Source: an uncultured Chitinophaga sp.
GTDB taxonomy: Bacteria; Bacteroidota; Bacteroidia; Cytophagales; Cyclobacteriaceae
Reading direction: 5' to 3'
DNA: 64,000 nt
NCBI GenBank assembly: GCA_902168205.1
Contig: CABHOK010000011.1
Location: 248,001 to 312,000, forward strand
Shown: piece by piece, positions 54,402 through 63,802 of the stretch
Position numbering within the stretch: position 1 is the stretch's first letter
Layout of the letters: each line of letters opens with the position of its first letter
The notes under the pieces: generated by a model
Databases searched by the model: none
Told to the model about the DNA's origin: nothing
The model's input: only the letters and a program-made list of their open reading frames with translations
Position numbers and translations under genes: made by a program

Positions 54402-55172
54402 TCAACTATTCTCCAGCCAGTTTAGAAGGGCAGTGGATTTTATTTTACTAACCAGGATATTTTCAGGTGTTTTTATAGATAGCCGGATAATCAGTTTGCG
54501 AGAAAAATATCGTTCAATGTCTTTTATACTATCGCGATGAACTATAAACTGGCGATTGGCCCGAAAGAAAATCTGCGGATTAAGTTTGGCTTCAAGATCA
54601 TCCAGCGTTTCCTGGATAAAGTATTGCTGATCATTAAAAAGCGAAACCGTTACTACGCCGTTGTTATAATAAAGAAAAGCTATATCGTCTGTTTTTACGG
54701 GGGTAATTTTATCTCTGAAATTTACCAGTAAAGTGTTGCGGTACGCGCTAGGCATATTGCCCAATAATTGCTCAATGCGTTTGGTATATTCGTCTTTGGT
54801 ACGATCAAAAGACTGTCTTAGCTCATCATATTTTTTCAGGGCTTCGTCAAGCTTGTCGGGAGTGACAGGTTTCAGCAGGTAATATATACCATTCGTTTCG
54901 AAAGCACTCAGCATATACTCATCGAATGCCGTGCAGAAAATAACAGGAGTATGAACCGTTACTTTTTTAAAAATGTCGAAACTGAGTCCGTCTGAGAGTT
55001 GAATGTCAGAAAATATAACATCAGGCGCCTCATGATGTTGTAACCACGCCACCGAGTCTTCGATGGATTCCAATGTACCGAGTATGGAAATATCAGACCG
55101 AAGAGTCTGTATCATATTCCGAAGTTCCTTGGATACTTTCGGTTCGTCTTCAATAATCAGTGCCCGCATCAT
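54402..55172 (-). CDS. LytTR-family response regulator
   Basis: 256 residues. The receiver domain covers 1-120 with acidic IIEDEP, phospho-acceptor D56 in VIFSDIQLSDG, Thr in VIFCTAFDEY and Lys in YYLLKPVTP. The LytTR DNA-binding domain follows at about 150-256 (LLVNFRDKITPVKTDDIAFLYY, FFRANRQFIVHRDSI). These regulators bind paired direct repeats with their beta-rich domain. ATGA fuses its start to the stop of the kinase gene. Its position just upstream of the eight-gene operon suggests that as a target. Confidence 0.93.
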   Translation of the reverse strand: MMRALIIEDEPKVSKELRNMIQTLRSDISILGTLESIEDSVAWLQHHEAPDVIFSDIQLSDGLSFDIFKKVTVHTPVIFCTAFDEYMLSAFETNGIYYLLKPVTPDKLDEALKKYDELRQSFDRTKDEYTKRIEQLLGNMPSAYRNTLLVNFRDKITPVKTDDIAFLYYNNGVVTVSLFNDQQYFIQETLDDLEAKLNPQIFFRANRQFIVHRDSIKDIERYFSRKLIIRLSIKTPENILVSKIKSTALLNWLENS

Positions 55173-56173
55173 GTCAGGATTGGGAGTTTAACGCTAAAGT
55201 AATTCTCTCCTTGTTCAATTTCAATGGATGTATTGGCGAGCAGGAGGTAGCGATCGCGTATATTAGGCAAACCGTGGCCGGATGCTGATCCGTGAGACTG
55301 CCTGGGTTGATAATTATTACGAACAACCAGGAATTTATTTATACTCAGTATCTCGATAAAAAGAGGCTTGATCGATGAGGCTACGTTATGTTTTACTGCA
55401 TTCTCAACCAGCATCTGCACCGCCAGCGGAGGAAGTTTGGATTGCCTGGCATTTTGGTCAACCTCAATTCTTATTTTCAGAGCATCTTCAAAACGTTCGC
55501 TTAAGATATATAGGTATGACTCAACAAAGGCCAGTTCTTCCGCAACAGTAACAAAATTACTTTGCCGCACCTGGAGCAGGTAACGGTATACATTTGATAG
55601 TTCTGCTATATACTCCTTTACTTTGGTTTCATGCGCAATGCTGCTCAACGTACTAAGCGAATTGAACAGGAAGTGCGGGCTGATCTGCTGCTTGAGTGAA
55701 TCAAGCCGCGCCTGGAGATTTTCTTTTTTTAATTTTTCATTTTCAATAACCGATTGCTGAGTTGCTGTAAGTACGTAAAGGTAATAGGCTACAAAGAACA
55801 GAAACCCGCTCACCAATGTGCCACGAAAGAGTAACATGCTTAATTTAGGATCAGTCTCTAAGGGATCGGGTATAACCGGTATATGAAGGTATGCAGCAAT
55901 ATATTTATTGTATAAAATGGAAATGGTGATGCAGATCAGGATACTGAATGCGTTTTTAATCCAGTGTATGCTTAGCGGGCGAACAAGGAACCGGGTTTGA
56001 ATAAAATAGTGATGGCAGCACCAGCATATAAACGAGTAGCTAAATGTATATGCAATGTTCCCGGCAATGTTTTCGTAGTTTATTACTTCAAAACGGATAA
56101 GCCTGGGAATGGAAGCAAGGATAGCTATAAAAAGAGAAAGAGCGAGCCCTACCTTAATATTGTACTTTCTCAT
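55169..56173 (-). CDS. LytS/YehU-type sensor histidine kinase
   Basis: 334 residues. About four membrane helices lie in the first 140 residues (around 10-28, 35-60, 70-90 and 112-133). A short coiled coil precedes the His_kinase domain, with the phospho-acceptor in KQQISPHFLFNSLSTLSS. The ATPase domain shows PLAVQMLVENAVKHN and GHGLPNIRDRY. It senses through the membrane portion with no large extracellular domain, then phosphorylates the coupled LytTR regulator. Confidence 0.93.
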   Translation of the reverse strand: MRKYNIKVGLALSLFIAILASIPRLIRFEVINYENIAGNIAYTFSYSFICWCCHHYFIQTRFLVRPLSIHWIKNAFSILICITISILYNKYIAAYLHIPVIPDPLETDPKLSMLLFRGTLVSGFLFFVAYYLYVLTATQQSVIENEKLKKENLQARLDSLKQQISPHFLFNSLSTLSSIAHETKVKEYIAELSNVYRYLLQVRQSNFVTVAEELAFVESYLYILSERFEDALKIRIEVDQNARQSKLPPLAVQMLVENAVKHNVASSIKPLFIEILSINKFLVVRNNYQPRQSHGSASGHGLPNIRDRYLLLANTSIEIEQGENYFSVKLPILT

Positions 56174-56186
56174 GGTAAAATAAACA

Positions 56187-56218
56187 CAAAGCTATAGTAA
56201 GAAACGTATTTTCTTCAA
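56187..56218 (-). promoter_or_regulatory. probable promoter of the kinase/regulator pair
   Basis: On the minus strand TTG (56218-56216), a 21-base spacer and TAGCTTTG (56194-56187) resemble the Bacteroidetes promoter. It lies 14 bases before the kinase ATG, so the leader is very short. Confidence 0.45.
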
Positions 56219-56406
56219 GATACAATTTGAACTGGACAATCCGGTTAACGAGATGGACCAAGGTATTATTGAAGGTTTTGGGAGGTCTGACAAAAACATA
56301 GGTCGCATAAAGTGTTTCCGGCAACGTACAAATCATTGGCATAGTAATTTTAACAAACCATTCGAACCGAAAAGAGTAACAGTGTGTCAAACATTAAATA
56401 TTCGAC

Positions 56407-57276
56407 ATGCAACGAAAATTCAACCTGAAGTCTTTCAACTTATACGAGTATCTGAAACACCAGAATGCCGATAGCTTTAACATCCCATTTTTCCTGGCAG
56501 ACCGGCATACCTATAAAAATGCACACGTCAATTTTCCGTTCAGAACATTTGCCTACGGACTTGGTGTTACCTATACAGGCAAAGGCGATACTTTTAAAAT
56601 TGGCAGCACAGATTATACATTGAAAGCGCGATGCCTGACTACAGTCGGTCCGGGTATGGTTTGTCAGTGGGCTGGTAATTATACCGCAGAGCATGATACC
56701 ATTTATTTTACAGAAGAATTACTGGAAGGTATACAGGCAAATTCGTTTTTACATTCGCTCCCGTTCTTCTTTCACGGTGGAGATCATGTAATTTGCCTGA
56801 CAGACGAACAGACGAAAAAAATGAAATCAGTGTTCGGGCTGCTGAAGGTATTAAAAGATAATAAAGAGACAGTACCCGGAATCGTTCATGCGCTCCTGAT
56901 GTTAGCAAACTCTTTCCACTCCATTCAAAACGACACACCTAAGAACGCCAATGTTTCCAGGAGAGAAAAGATTACCCATGAGTTTAGAAGATTGGTGGCG
57001 CAACATTTTTCCAAGAACAAGGAAGTCGCTTACTATGCCGACCATTTGAACATTACACCTAAGTATTTAAGCGAAGTGCTTCAGGTAGAGTTGGGTAAAT
57101 CTGCGAAGAATTTCATCGATGAATTTGTAATGATGGAAGCCAAAAGTCTGCTGAAGCAAACCACCATGTCAGTACAGGAAATATGTTACTGGATTGGCTA
57201 TGAAGATGCTTCTCATTTTGCCAAGTCATTTAAAAAGCTCACAAAATATACTCCCTCCGAATACCGCAAAGGGTAG
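56407..57276 (+). CDS. AraC-family transcriptional regulator
   Basis: 289 residues. The N-terminal sensor part (to about 165) has the look of a cupin. The C-terminal AraC domain carries two helix-turn-helix units: VAYYADHLNITPKYLSEVLQ and VQEICYWIGYEDASHFAKSF, followed by the signature KKLTKYTPSEYRKG. It is probably an activator of the next gene, an exported epoxide hydrolase, which starts 134 bases downstream in the same direction. Confidence 0.93.
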   Translation: MQRKFNLKSFNLYEYLKHQNADSFNIPFFLADRHTYKNAHVNFPFRTFAYGLGVTYTGKGDTFKIGSTDYTLKARCLTTVGPGMVCQWAGNYTAEHDTIYFTEELLEGIQANSFLHSLPFFFHGGDHVICLTDEQTKKMKSVFGLLKVLKDNKETVPGIVHALLMLANSFHSIQNDTPKNANVSRREKITHEFRRLVAQHFSKNKEVAYYADHLNITPKYLSEVLQVELGKSAKNFIDEFVMMEAKSLLKQTTMSVQEICYWIGYEDASHFAKSFKKLTKYTPSEYRKG

Positions 57277-57410
57277 AGCATACAACCTTGTCCGAGTAAA
57301 ACAGTGACGGAGTAAAAACCGAAATTTATACCATTTCTTCCGACATGTCGTCTAACGGAGTGCCTATCCGAAAGAATAGCTTTGTTTACCCAAAACAAAA
57401 CGATCCCACT

Positions 57411-58613
57411 ATGATCAAACTACATGCCCTCATCTTTACACTGCTCGTGTTGAACATCACGAGTGTCTATTCTCAAACAAAAAAAACACCACAAATGAAA
57501 AACGTAACAGAATTCAAAGTACAAGTCTCCCAACAAGTATTGAATGATTTGAAGAGCCGTTTGCAAAACACCCGTTGGCCCGGTGAAGCAGAAGGCTCCG
57601 GCTGGAATTTTGGTACAAGCGAAACCTACCTGCGCGGCCTGGTTCGTTACTGGCTTACCGAATATGATTGGCGCAAGCAGGAGGTATCATTGAATAAATA
57701 TCCACAATATATAGCCAACGTGAACGGAGTAAAGATTCACTTTCAGTATATAAAAGGAAAAGGTAAAAATGCGAAGCCTCTTATATTGACACATGGCTGG
57801 CCTGATAGTTACTATCGCTTTCACAAAATTATTCCGCTGTTAACGGAAGGCGATCAAAGCTTTGATCTGATAATTCCTTCCATACCGGGTTTCGGCTTTT
57901 CAGACAAAGTTGCCATGAGCAGTGAAGCTGTTGCCGACTTATGGAAAGTATTGATGACTGAAAATCTGGGCTATGAAAAATTCTATGCTGCCGGTGGCGA
58001 TATAGGTATGGGAGTTACCAAAGCATTGGCATCTAAATATCCTGCTATAGTAGCCGGTGTACATTTTACAGATATCGGTTACCCGATGGGACAGGAAGAT
58101 CCATCGACTATGACCGAAGCAGAAAAACAGTTTGCCCAGTTTGTACAACAGTGGTGGTATGCCGAAGGTGCGTATGCCATGGTACATGCCACCAAACCTC
58201 AATCCATAGCCTATGGTTTGAATGATTCACCCACTGCACTTGCAGGATGGATTCTAAGCTTTGTCAATGCCGGTGCTACACCCGAACTAATCGAAAAAGC
58301 ATTTGGTGGCAAGGACGAATTGCTAACGAACATCATGATCTATTGGGTAACTGAAACTGTTGCAACTTCTGTCAGAATGTATAAAGCAGATGCTATTGCG
58401 CAATGGGGAGGTTCACAGCCCCTACAAAAAAGTAATGTACCGGCCGGTATATCGGTGTATCCGAGAGAAGCGCAGTTTCCAAAAGAGTGGGCAGACCGTT
58501 TTGTGAATGTAACAAGCTTCCGGAAATTGAATGAAGGTGGACATTTCGCAGCTCTCGAGGTTCCGAATACATTTGCTGACGAGCTTAAGAATTTCTTTTA
58601 TAGTATTAAGTGA
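57411..58613 (+). CDS. exported epoxide hydrolase family protein (EHN domain)
   Basis: 400 residues from MIKLHALIFTLLVLNITSVYSQ, a signal peptide. A frame open to 57345 adds 22 residues ahead of it and hides the signal, so the later ATG is preferred. The EHN domain (FKVQVSQQVLNDLKSRLQNT, TRWPGEAEGSGWNFGT) is followed by the alpha/beta hydrolase core. The oxyanion motif is HGWPDSYY, the nucleophile Asp lies in AGGDIGMGV, and the catalytic His in NEGGHFAALE. It would open epoxides in the periplasm or outside the cell. A terminator follows. Confidence 0.9.
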   Translation: MIKLHALIFTLLVLNITSVYSQTKKTPQMKNVTEFKVQVSQQVLNDLKSRLQNTRWPGEAEGSGWNFGTSETYLRGLVRYWLTEYDWRKQEVSLNKYPQYIANVNGVKIHFQYIKGKGKNAKPLILTHGWPDSYYRFHKIIPLLTEGDQSFDLIIPSIPGFGFSDKVAMSSEAVADLWKVLMTENLGYEKFYAAGGDIGMGVTKALASKYPAIVAGVHFTDIGYPMGQEDPSTMTEAEKQFAQFVQQWWYAEGAYAMVHATKPQSIAYGLNDSPTALAGWILSFVNAGATPELIEKAFGGKDELLTNIMIYWVTETVATSVRMYKADAIAQWGGSQPLQKSNVPAGISVYPREAQFPKEWADRFVNVTSFRKLNEGGHFAALEVPNTFADELKNFFYSIK

Positions 58614-58656
58614 TTCAGCAACACAGATGCAGGTAAATGTACCTGTCTCAAAAAAT

Positions 58657-58688
58657 AAAGGACCGGAGATTAGTCTTCGGTCTTTTTT
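58657..58688 (+). terminator. intrinsic terminator of the epoxide hydrolase gene
   Basis: GACCGGAGA (58661-58669) pairs with TCTTCGGTC (58674-58682) around TTAG, extended by A/T pairs and followed by TTTTTT. A small perfect hairpin CAGGTA-AATG-TACCTG lies just before it (58630-58645). Confidence 0.85.
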
Positions 58689-58689
58689 A

Positions 58690-59445
58690 TTTATCGGTAT
58701 GCAGGCGTTAGCAATTGGAGCTTGCTGCTTGATTTAACATTCGCCAATGTGAAAAGACCGTCTGTTAATATATACTGAAATGGTATGAATGATGAGCGAG
58801 GACAGAATTTTCGGTCCCGATTGTCTAATTCATTGCTATATATCCATGGCGCGATTTTTAGTGTATATTCTGCTACGCCACTAGTAAAAGATTATAATCG
58901 CTTTGGAATATAATCTGTATCCTTAACCTGATTTTTAATGAACACGAATAGAGTGTATGAATTATGGTACTGTTGATTATCTCGTAAAACCAATTTCCAT
59001 TGCCGAGAACGATGTCATGACAAAACGCCTCTTGGGGTTTTTATAGCGATCTTTGGGCAATAAAACGCGGCTAATAAACGTATCGTTCAAATCTGATATA
59101 TAGTATATGTTGTAACCTGTTGTGTCAATGCTATATATATTAACTGTTGTGTCATTAATATATCTGGTAATATAATACAACTACCGGAGTATATATGTGA
59201 AATGTAGACTCACGAACCATCTTAGCTTTAATTATACGTTTTGTTGATGGTTAACCCGGATATATGTTCTAACCTTTATTACTAAGTGTATAGCATTATA
59301 CTATATAATATGCCTATGAATAAAAGGTATATATTCCTCTATATATAATAAGGAGTATTGCTGAATAGCGAAATAAACAACATGTCTGTATAACTGGCTG
59401 GTAATCGGCTATAATCAGCAGTCTATCGATTCCAAACTTCAAACT
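58690..59445. other. AT-rich intergenic region with TATATA runs and a 27-base repeat
   Basis: About 755 bases without a credible gene, visibly richer in A and T than the rest. More than ten TATATA-type words occur, from 58767 to 59347. CTGTTGTGTCA occurs twice (59117-59127 and 59144-59154), 27 bases apart and each followed by a TATATA stretch. A minus-strand frame at 58977-59180 has only a TTG start right after a stop codon. The region may hold the promoter of the next gene, although no exact TAnnTTTG box is seen. Confidence 0.5.
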
Positions 59446-62340
59446 ATGAAACGAATTGTTTTACTAACAATCACACTATGTTTGCTATCCCTCGGTTTAT
59501 ATGCGCAGAAAACAGTATATATACCAAACCAATTCAGTTCCGCACCCTGGAACCAGTGGTCATGGGATAAAACATATCAGTCAACGAACTTTGTTATTTT
59601 CTGGGGAAATGTAGTGGGTACCAGTCCTGCCACGTATTCCAATCCTGATCTTCGGTTTGATCCTGCACAACTCGCAGGCTACCTCGAAGCAAGCTTTACC
59701 AAGTTTGTTACCGAAATCGGTTTTGTACCCAACACCGGTAAATTAGGAACCTATAAAATTATAGTGGTTATGAACGATACCTATACCGGCACCGGTGGAC
59801 CAACCGGCTGGGCATTCGGTGGTTCGTATGATAACAACATTGGTGCGATGTGGGTACATCCCGGTGCAACGCGCGATCCGTATGTGCTGAGTCACGAGTT
59901 TGCTCACGCCCTGCAAGGACAAAATAATATACAGCAGAATCCCAACGGAGGATTTGTAAACTACGAACCGGGTGGCTGGTTCTGGGAATGCCACGCCAAC
60001 TATATGCGCTGTGTTGAGTTTCCTACATTTGCGAGCGAAGATTTACCACGTTGGTTGATGACACGACATTTCCACGTAGCGTCTACACGCCACCACTACA
60101 GCACCTTTAAATGGTTGATGAACATTCAGCAAAACTATGGCGGCTATAATACGGTAAATCGCTTGTGGCGCGAATCCATTGCCAACGAAACGGCAACGGA
60201 AGCATGGAGGCGGCTCAGCGGTTGGACTCAGGCACAACTTTGCGACAATATGTATGATTATGCAAAGCGTGAAGCGAACTACGATTATCCTGCACAGGGA
60301 TTTGGAGCTGACATTCGCGCGCAGGTAAATATATACAAGACTCAGGCTTCTGAAAACTGGTGGCTGTGGCGAGAGTATACCATTCTCGATCAGGTCAATG
60401 CAAGCAACGGCCGCTATATCGTGCCGCGCTATATGGCACCGCAGGATTATGGTATGAATATTATCCCACTCTATCCAAACTGTGCATCCAATGCTGTACA
60501 TATCAAGTTCAAAGGGCACACGGAAGTAAATGCGCAAGCCGGCTGGCGCTGGGGTTTTGTGGAAGTTACATCGGCTGGTACATCTATATATAGCCCCATG
60601 CAAAGTGCTACTACCGGTGAAGCTACCTATACACTTACGGCAGGCACATCAAAATTATACCTGGTTGTAATGGGCGCACCAACCACCAAGCATGATTATG
60701 TATGGGAGCCGGGCTTCCCGAAGATACATCGCTATCCGTATGAAGTACGCATTGAGAACGCTGTACCCGAAGGATACCAGACTAACTTCCGGGCTGATCT
60801 GAAATCATTGTTCCCGGGAAGTGCACATGCGAATGGCGGTGGCTGGGTGGCCAGTACCGCTACCGTTGCGTCATCGGTATATGTAGGCCCGAAGGCGGTT
60901 GTATTGGGCAATTCCAATCTTTCCGGTAGTGTTCGGGTAGAGGGTACTGCGCGACTTCAGAATGTTACTGCCAGCGGCAGCGCAAAATTTGCCGGTAACT
61001 GCAATGTGAATGGAGGCAGCTATACCAACACGGCACAGGTACTGGATGGTGCCATATTATTCAACAGTAATCTTTCCGGCAACGCAACCTTTAAGGATGT
61101 TGCGTGGGCCTGGGGATCAACGTATGGTAATGGTGTTGTAGTAGGAGGCGATGCCGAGATCGGAAGTTGCTCAACAGCCGGAGTATATTTACAAACGCCA
61201 CACGGTAACAATGGTCGCACCGCTTGTGATGGACAAGGCGCATCGCATTCATCCAACATAGACATCAATGCAAGCTATACTAATTTTACAGATGCAGACA
61301 TGAGTTGGACAGCCATCGGCTGTAGCAGTTGTACTCCGACAACCATTACCCCGTATACACAAACCGGAAGTGGCGCATGGGTACAAACAGCTTCGGCAAC
61401 TGTTAGCGCAGGAACAACTGTAAAACTCGGACCTGCACCCAATACCGGGGGCTCATGGAGTTGGACAGGACCCAACGGTTATACAGCATCCACACGCGAG
61501 ATAACGATCAGCAATGTACAATCCAATCTTACTGGAACCTATATAGCACGCCATACCAACGCATGCGGGGCGCAGACGACACAGAATTTTACCATCGCGC
61601 TTAGCAATACTACATCAACGAATATAGCACCGCTGGCAACTAGCTCAACATCGTACGTTTCTCCGTGGGAAACACTGGCCGCTGTGAACGATGGTTTTGT
61701 ACCGGCAAATTCGAACGATAAATCGCATGGTGCCTATGGTAACTGGAACAATCCGAATTCAACACAATGGGTACAGTATGATTGGACACAGAATTATACC
61801 GTTACCGCGACAGAGGTATATTGGTTCAATGATGGAGGCGGAGTGTTAACCCCGACAACTGCATCGCTCGAATACTGGAATGGTTCTTCGTGGATTAAAC
61901 TTGCAGATGTACCCTTGCAGACCAATGCCTTTAACGTAGTCAATATTAATTCAGTGAGTCTAAATCGTCTGCGTGTATCGATGCTGAATCCAACACAGTC
62001 TACCGGTATATTGGAATGGCGTGTAATGGGCTATAGTTCTGCTACTGCGCGAGAGGCTGCTACGCTGGTAGCAGAAGACGAAAGATCAGAAAGCATCGTT
62101 ACGTATCCCAATCCGGCATCATCTGATTTTACAGTTCAATTGAACGGATTTGAAGAAAATGAAAATGTTGAACTTCAGATACTCGATCTGCAGGGCCGGG
62201 TAATTGATTCAAAACAAATAGGCTCTTCAAGAACAGCGAACTATAACAAAGCTGCGTTAAACACGAAGGGATCGGTATATATACTGAAAGCAATCGGACT
62301 AAAACGGATAATCTCCGGTAAAATTGTATTGACCGATTGA
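59446..62340 (+). CDS. T9SS-exported putative metalloprotease (DUF6055-like) with sorting domain
   Basis: 964 residues with a signal peptide (1-20, ending GLYAQ). The first 300 residues hold a zincin motif, VLSHEFAHALQG, near 150 with WFWECHANYM about 30 residues on, as in DUF6055 proteins. Residues about 460-610 are hexapeptide-like turns (VYVGPKAVVLGNSNLSGSV) of a left-handed beta-helix. An Ig-like module (about 640-720) has SWTGPNGYTAS. An F5/8 C-type carbohydrate-binding module spans about 725-865 (NIAPLATSSTSYVSPWETLA). The type A sorting domain (VTYPNPASSDFTVQL to the end) directs export. The substrate could be protein or glycoprotein. Confidence 0.88.
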   Translation: MKRIVLLTITLCLLSLGLYAQKTVYIPNQFSSAPWNQWSWDKTYQSTNFVIFWGNVVGTSPATYSNPDLRFDPAQLAGYLEASFTKFVTEIGFVPNTGKLGTYKIIVVMNDTYTGTGGPTGWAFGGSYDNNIGAMWVHPGATRDPYVLSHEFAHALQGQNNIQQNPNGGFVNYEPGGWFWECHANYMRCVEFPTFASEDLPRWLMTRHFHVASTRHHYSTFKWLMNIQQNYGGYNTVNRLWRESIANETATEAWRRLSGWTQAQLCDNMYDYAKREANYDYPAQGFGADIRAQVNIYKTQASENWWLWREYTILDQVNASNGRYIVPRYMAPQDYGMNIIPLYPNCASNAVHIKFKGHTEVNAQAGWRWGFVEVTSAGTSIYSPMQSATTGEATYTLTAGTSKLYLVVMGAPTTKHDYVWEPGFPKIHRYPYEVRIENAVPEGYQTNFRADLKSLFPGSAHANGGGWVASTATVASSVYVGPKAVVLGNSNLSGSVRVEGTARLQNVTASGSAKFAGNCNVNGGSYTNTAQVLDGAILFNSNLSGNATFKDVAWAWGSTYGNGVVVGGDAEIGSCSTAGVYLQTPHGNNGRTACDGQGASHSSNIDINASYTNFTDADMSWTAIGCSSCTPTTITPYTQTGSGAWVQTASATVSAGTTVKLGPAPNTGGSWSWTGPNGYTASTREITISNVQSNLTGTYIARHTNACGAQTTQNFTIALSNTTSTNIAPLATSSTSYVSPWETLAAVNDGFVPANSNDKSHGAYGNWNNPNSTQWVQYDWTQNYTVTATEVYWFNDGGGVLTPTTASLEYWNGSSWIKLADVPLQTNAFNVVNINSVSLNRLRVSMLNPTQSTGILEWRVMGYSSATAREAATLVAEDERSESIVTYPNPASSDFTVQLNGFEENENVELQILDLQGRVIDSKQIGSSRTANYNKAALNTKGSVYILKAIGLKRIISGKIVLTD

Positions 62341-62370
62341 CTAGTTTATTCCATTGGATCAATAAAAAGC

Positions 62371-62400
62371 AGAGGACGGTTGATGAACCGTCCTCTTTTA
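62371..62400. terminator. strong intrinsic terminator
   Basis: AGAGGACGGTT (62371-62381) pairs perfectly with AACCGTCCTCT (62386-62396) around GATG and is followed by TTTTA. It closes the protease gene and may serve the convergent PepSY gene. Confidence 0.9.
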
Positions 62401-62441
62401 TTCGAGCTACATTTTTTTAACGATTAACATCCACAACAAAG

Positions 62442-62882
62442 TCAGTCCACTATATTCTCCTGCACGTCACCGGTAGAAGTAAACGTCACCTTACGATCAT
62501 CAGCAGTACCATCCAGTTCAACGAGATACACCACCTTGCCATCGGCCTCGATCTTATCCGTGCCATCTATTTTATAGCTGCTGAAATCTTTGGCGATCTT
62601 GTTTACGATTCCGTGCGGCAGATCTTTTTTCGATATATCTTCTTTATGCTTTTTAATATTTCCGCTTTTGTCGATCCATACATCATGGTCGCGTGTTCCG
62701 ATTTCAAAATCAACTTTATACTGGTCGCCTTTTAATTCCCAGTCAACGTCTGTCGCATTTGGAAACTTTACCTGGAAAGCGTTCAGTATCACCGAAGGAA
62801 CCTGGCTCTGTGGTATATCCTGGGCATTTGCGTGTACGTTCAATATCCACACCGCTAATAAAAGAATGATGAGCTTTTTCAT
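62442..62882 (-). CDS. PepSY-like exported protein
   Basis: 146 residues. A signal peptide (MKKLIILLLAVWILNVHANAQ) precedes two PepSY-like units: VPSVILNAFQVKFPNATDVDWELKG with VDFEIGTRDHDVWIDKSGNI, and LPHGIVNKIAKDFSSYKID with VVYLVELDGTADDRKVTF. The PepSY_2-like periplasmic family of Bacteroidota is often linked to two-component systems; its ligand is unknown. An operator repeat 48 bases upstream matches that of the next gene. Confidence 0.85.
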   Translation of the reverse strand: MKKLIILLLAVWILNVHANAQDIPQSQVPSVILNAFQVKFPNATDVDWELKGDQYKVDFEIGTRDHDVWIDKSGNIKKHKEDISKKDLPHGIVNKIAKDFSSYKIDGTDKIEADGKVVYLVELDGTADDRKVTFTSTGDVQENIVD

Positions 62883-62929
62883 AGTTGAATTGTTTTATAG
62901 TTTAAATACAGTGTAAAGATCAAATCCAA

Positions 62930-62950
62930 ATCAGGAAACAATTAGGAAAA
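62930..62950 (-). promoter_or_regulatory. direct-repeat operator of the PepSY gene
   Basis: ATCAGGAAACAATTAGGAA holds two TNAGGAA units 11 bases apart, one helical turn, as OmpR-family regulators prefer. It differs by one base from the site at 63803. Confidence 0.6.
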
Positions 62951-62955
62951 ACAGG

Positions 62956-63771
62956 TTAGCGCGATATTTTTTTTCGGGGCTCGTATATCCAGCGTAAAAG
63001 AAAATCAAGGTTCTCTTCGGTGTTGCCGGCAGGTATACCTATCGCGAGTCCTAAGGCGATTTGGTTGGACAACGCCATCTTTACCTGTGGACGAACCATC
63101 ATCGCCAGATGTTCTTTTGTAATTTCCTTGTTCAATTCAACCCCGATGAAATTTTTTGTACCCGGAAATACATAGTCAATATTGGTATTGATGAGAATTG
63201 ATCGAAAGTGATGTTTCGACTGGGATTCAAAGGATGGTCCGGTATATAGCAGTGTGTGTAGTCTTCCCCAACGTTTGGCTATGATAAGAAAGGGATTGTG
63301 TGTACTGCCGGAATACTGAAGCATATTGAAACTTTTTCCATGCATTTCATATATATACCCGACTGCAAATGTGGTCTGGTATTTTTCTGAAATGAAGAAC
63401 GAATATTGAAAGGCTGCTTTGATCCCTTCGAGTCCGGTTTCTGTTTTAGCCTGGGCCGGATCTTCGTTCTCCGGAAGTTTATAAAAGGAGAACGGTAGTT
63501 CAATTTCTACTCCCAGTCTGTTTACAGGAGCAAATTCGTATTCAATCAGGTACGATTGAATGGTATAGGCATCGGTACTGATCATGCCCATCCCTATATT
63601 TAGTTCACGCTCACCTTTGCGTGCGCCCAGGTCGCGGATCAAATCAAAGAACACCGGTTCTGCATGTGATACTTTTACCGGTAATGTTGATGTGCCGGTT
63701 TGTGAAAACACAATGCCGCTTGCAACGATGAATAATACCAAAAGGAATAGTCTGTGATATACCATAAGCAT
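62956..63771 (-). CDS. HAEPLYID-family outer-membrane protein
   Basis: 271 residues. A signal peptide (ending IVFSQ) is followed by VSHAEPVFFDLIRDLGARKGERE. This is the defining motif of the HAEPLYID family, here HAEPVFFD. The rest is a strand-rich barrel ending FLLRWIYEPRKKISR. The family is widespread in Bacteroidota without a known role. It lies between the histidine kinase and the PepSY gene and shares their operator. MVYHRLF two codons downstream is an alternative start. Confidence 0.85.
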   Translation of the reverse strand: MLMVYHRLFLLVLFIVASGIVFSQTGTSTLPVKVSHAEPVFFDLIRDLGARKGERELNIGMGMISTDAYTIQSYLIEYEFAPVNRLGVEIELPFSFYKLPENEDPAQAKTETGLEGIKAAFQYSFFISEKYQTTFAVGYIYEMHGKSFNMLQYSGSTHNPFLIIAKRWGRLHTLLYTGPSFESQSKHHFRSILINTNIDYVFPGTKNFIGVELNKEITKEHLAMMVRPQVKMALSNQIALGLAIGIPAGNTEENLDFLLRWIYEPRKKISR

Positions 63772-63802
63772 GATTGTTTACAAGGGCGAAGGAAGCACCT
63801 GA

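Noticed and set aside
58977-59180. 67-codon minus-strand frame in the AT-rich gap
   Set aside because: Its only start is a TTG directly after a stop codon and its repeats mirror the 27-base tandem, so it is not credible.
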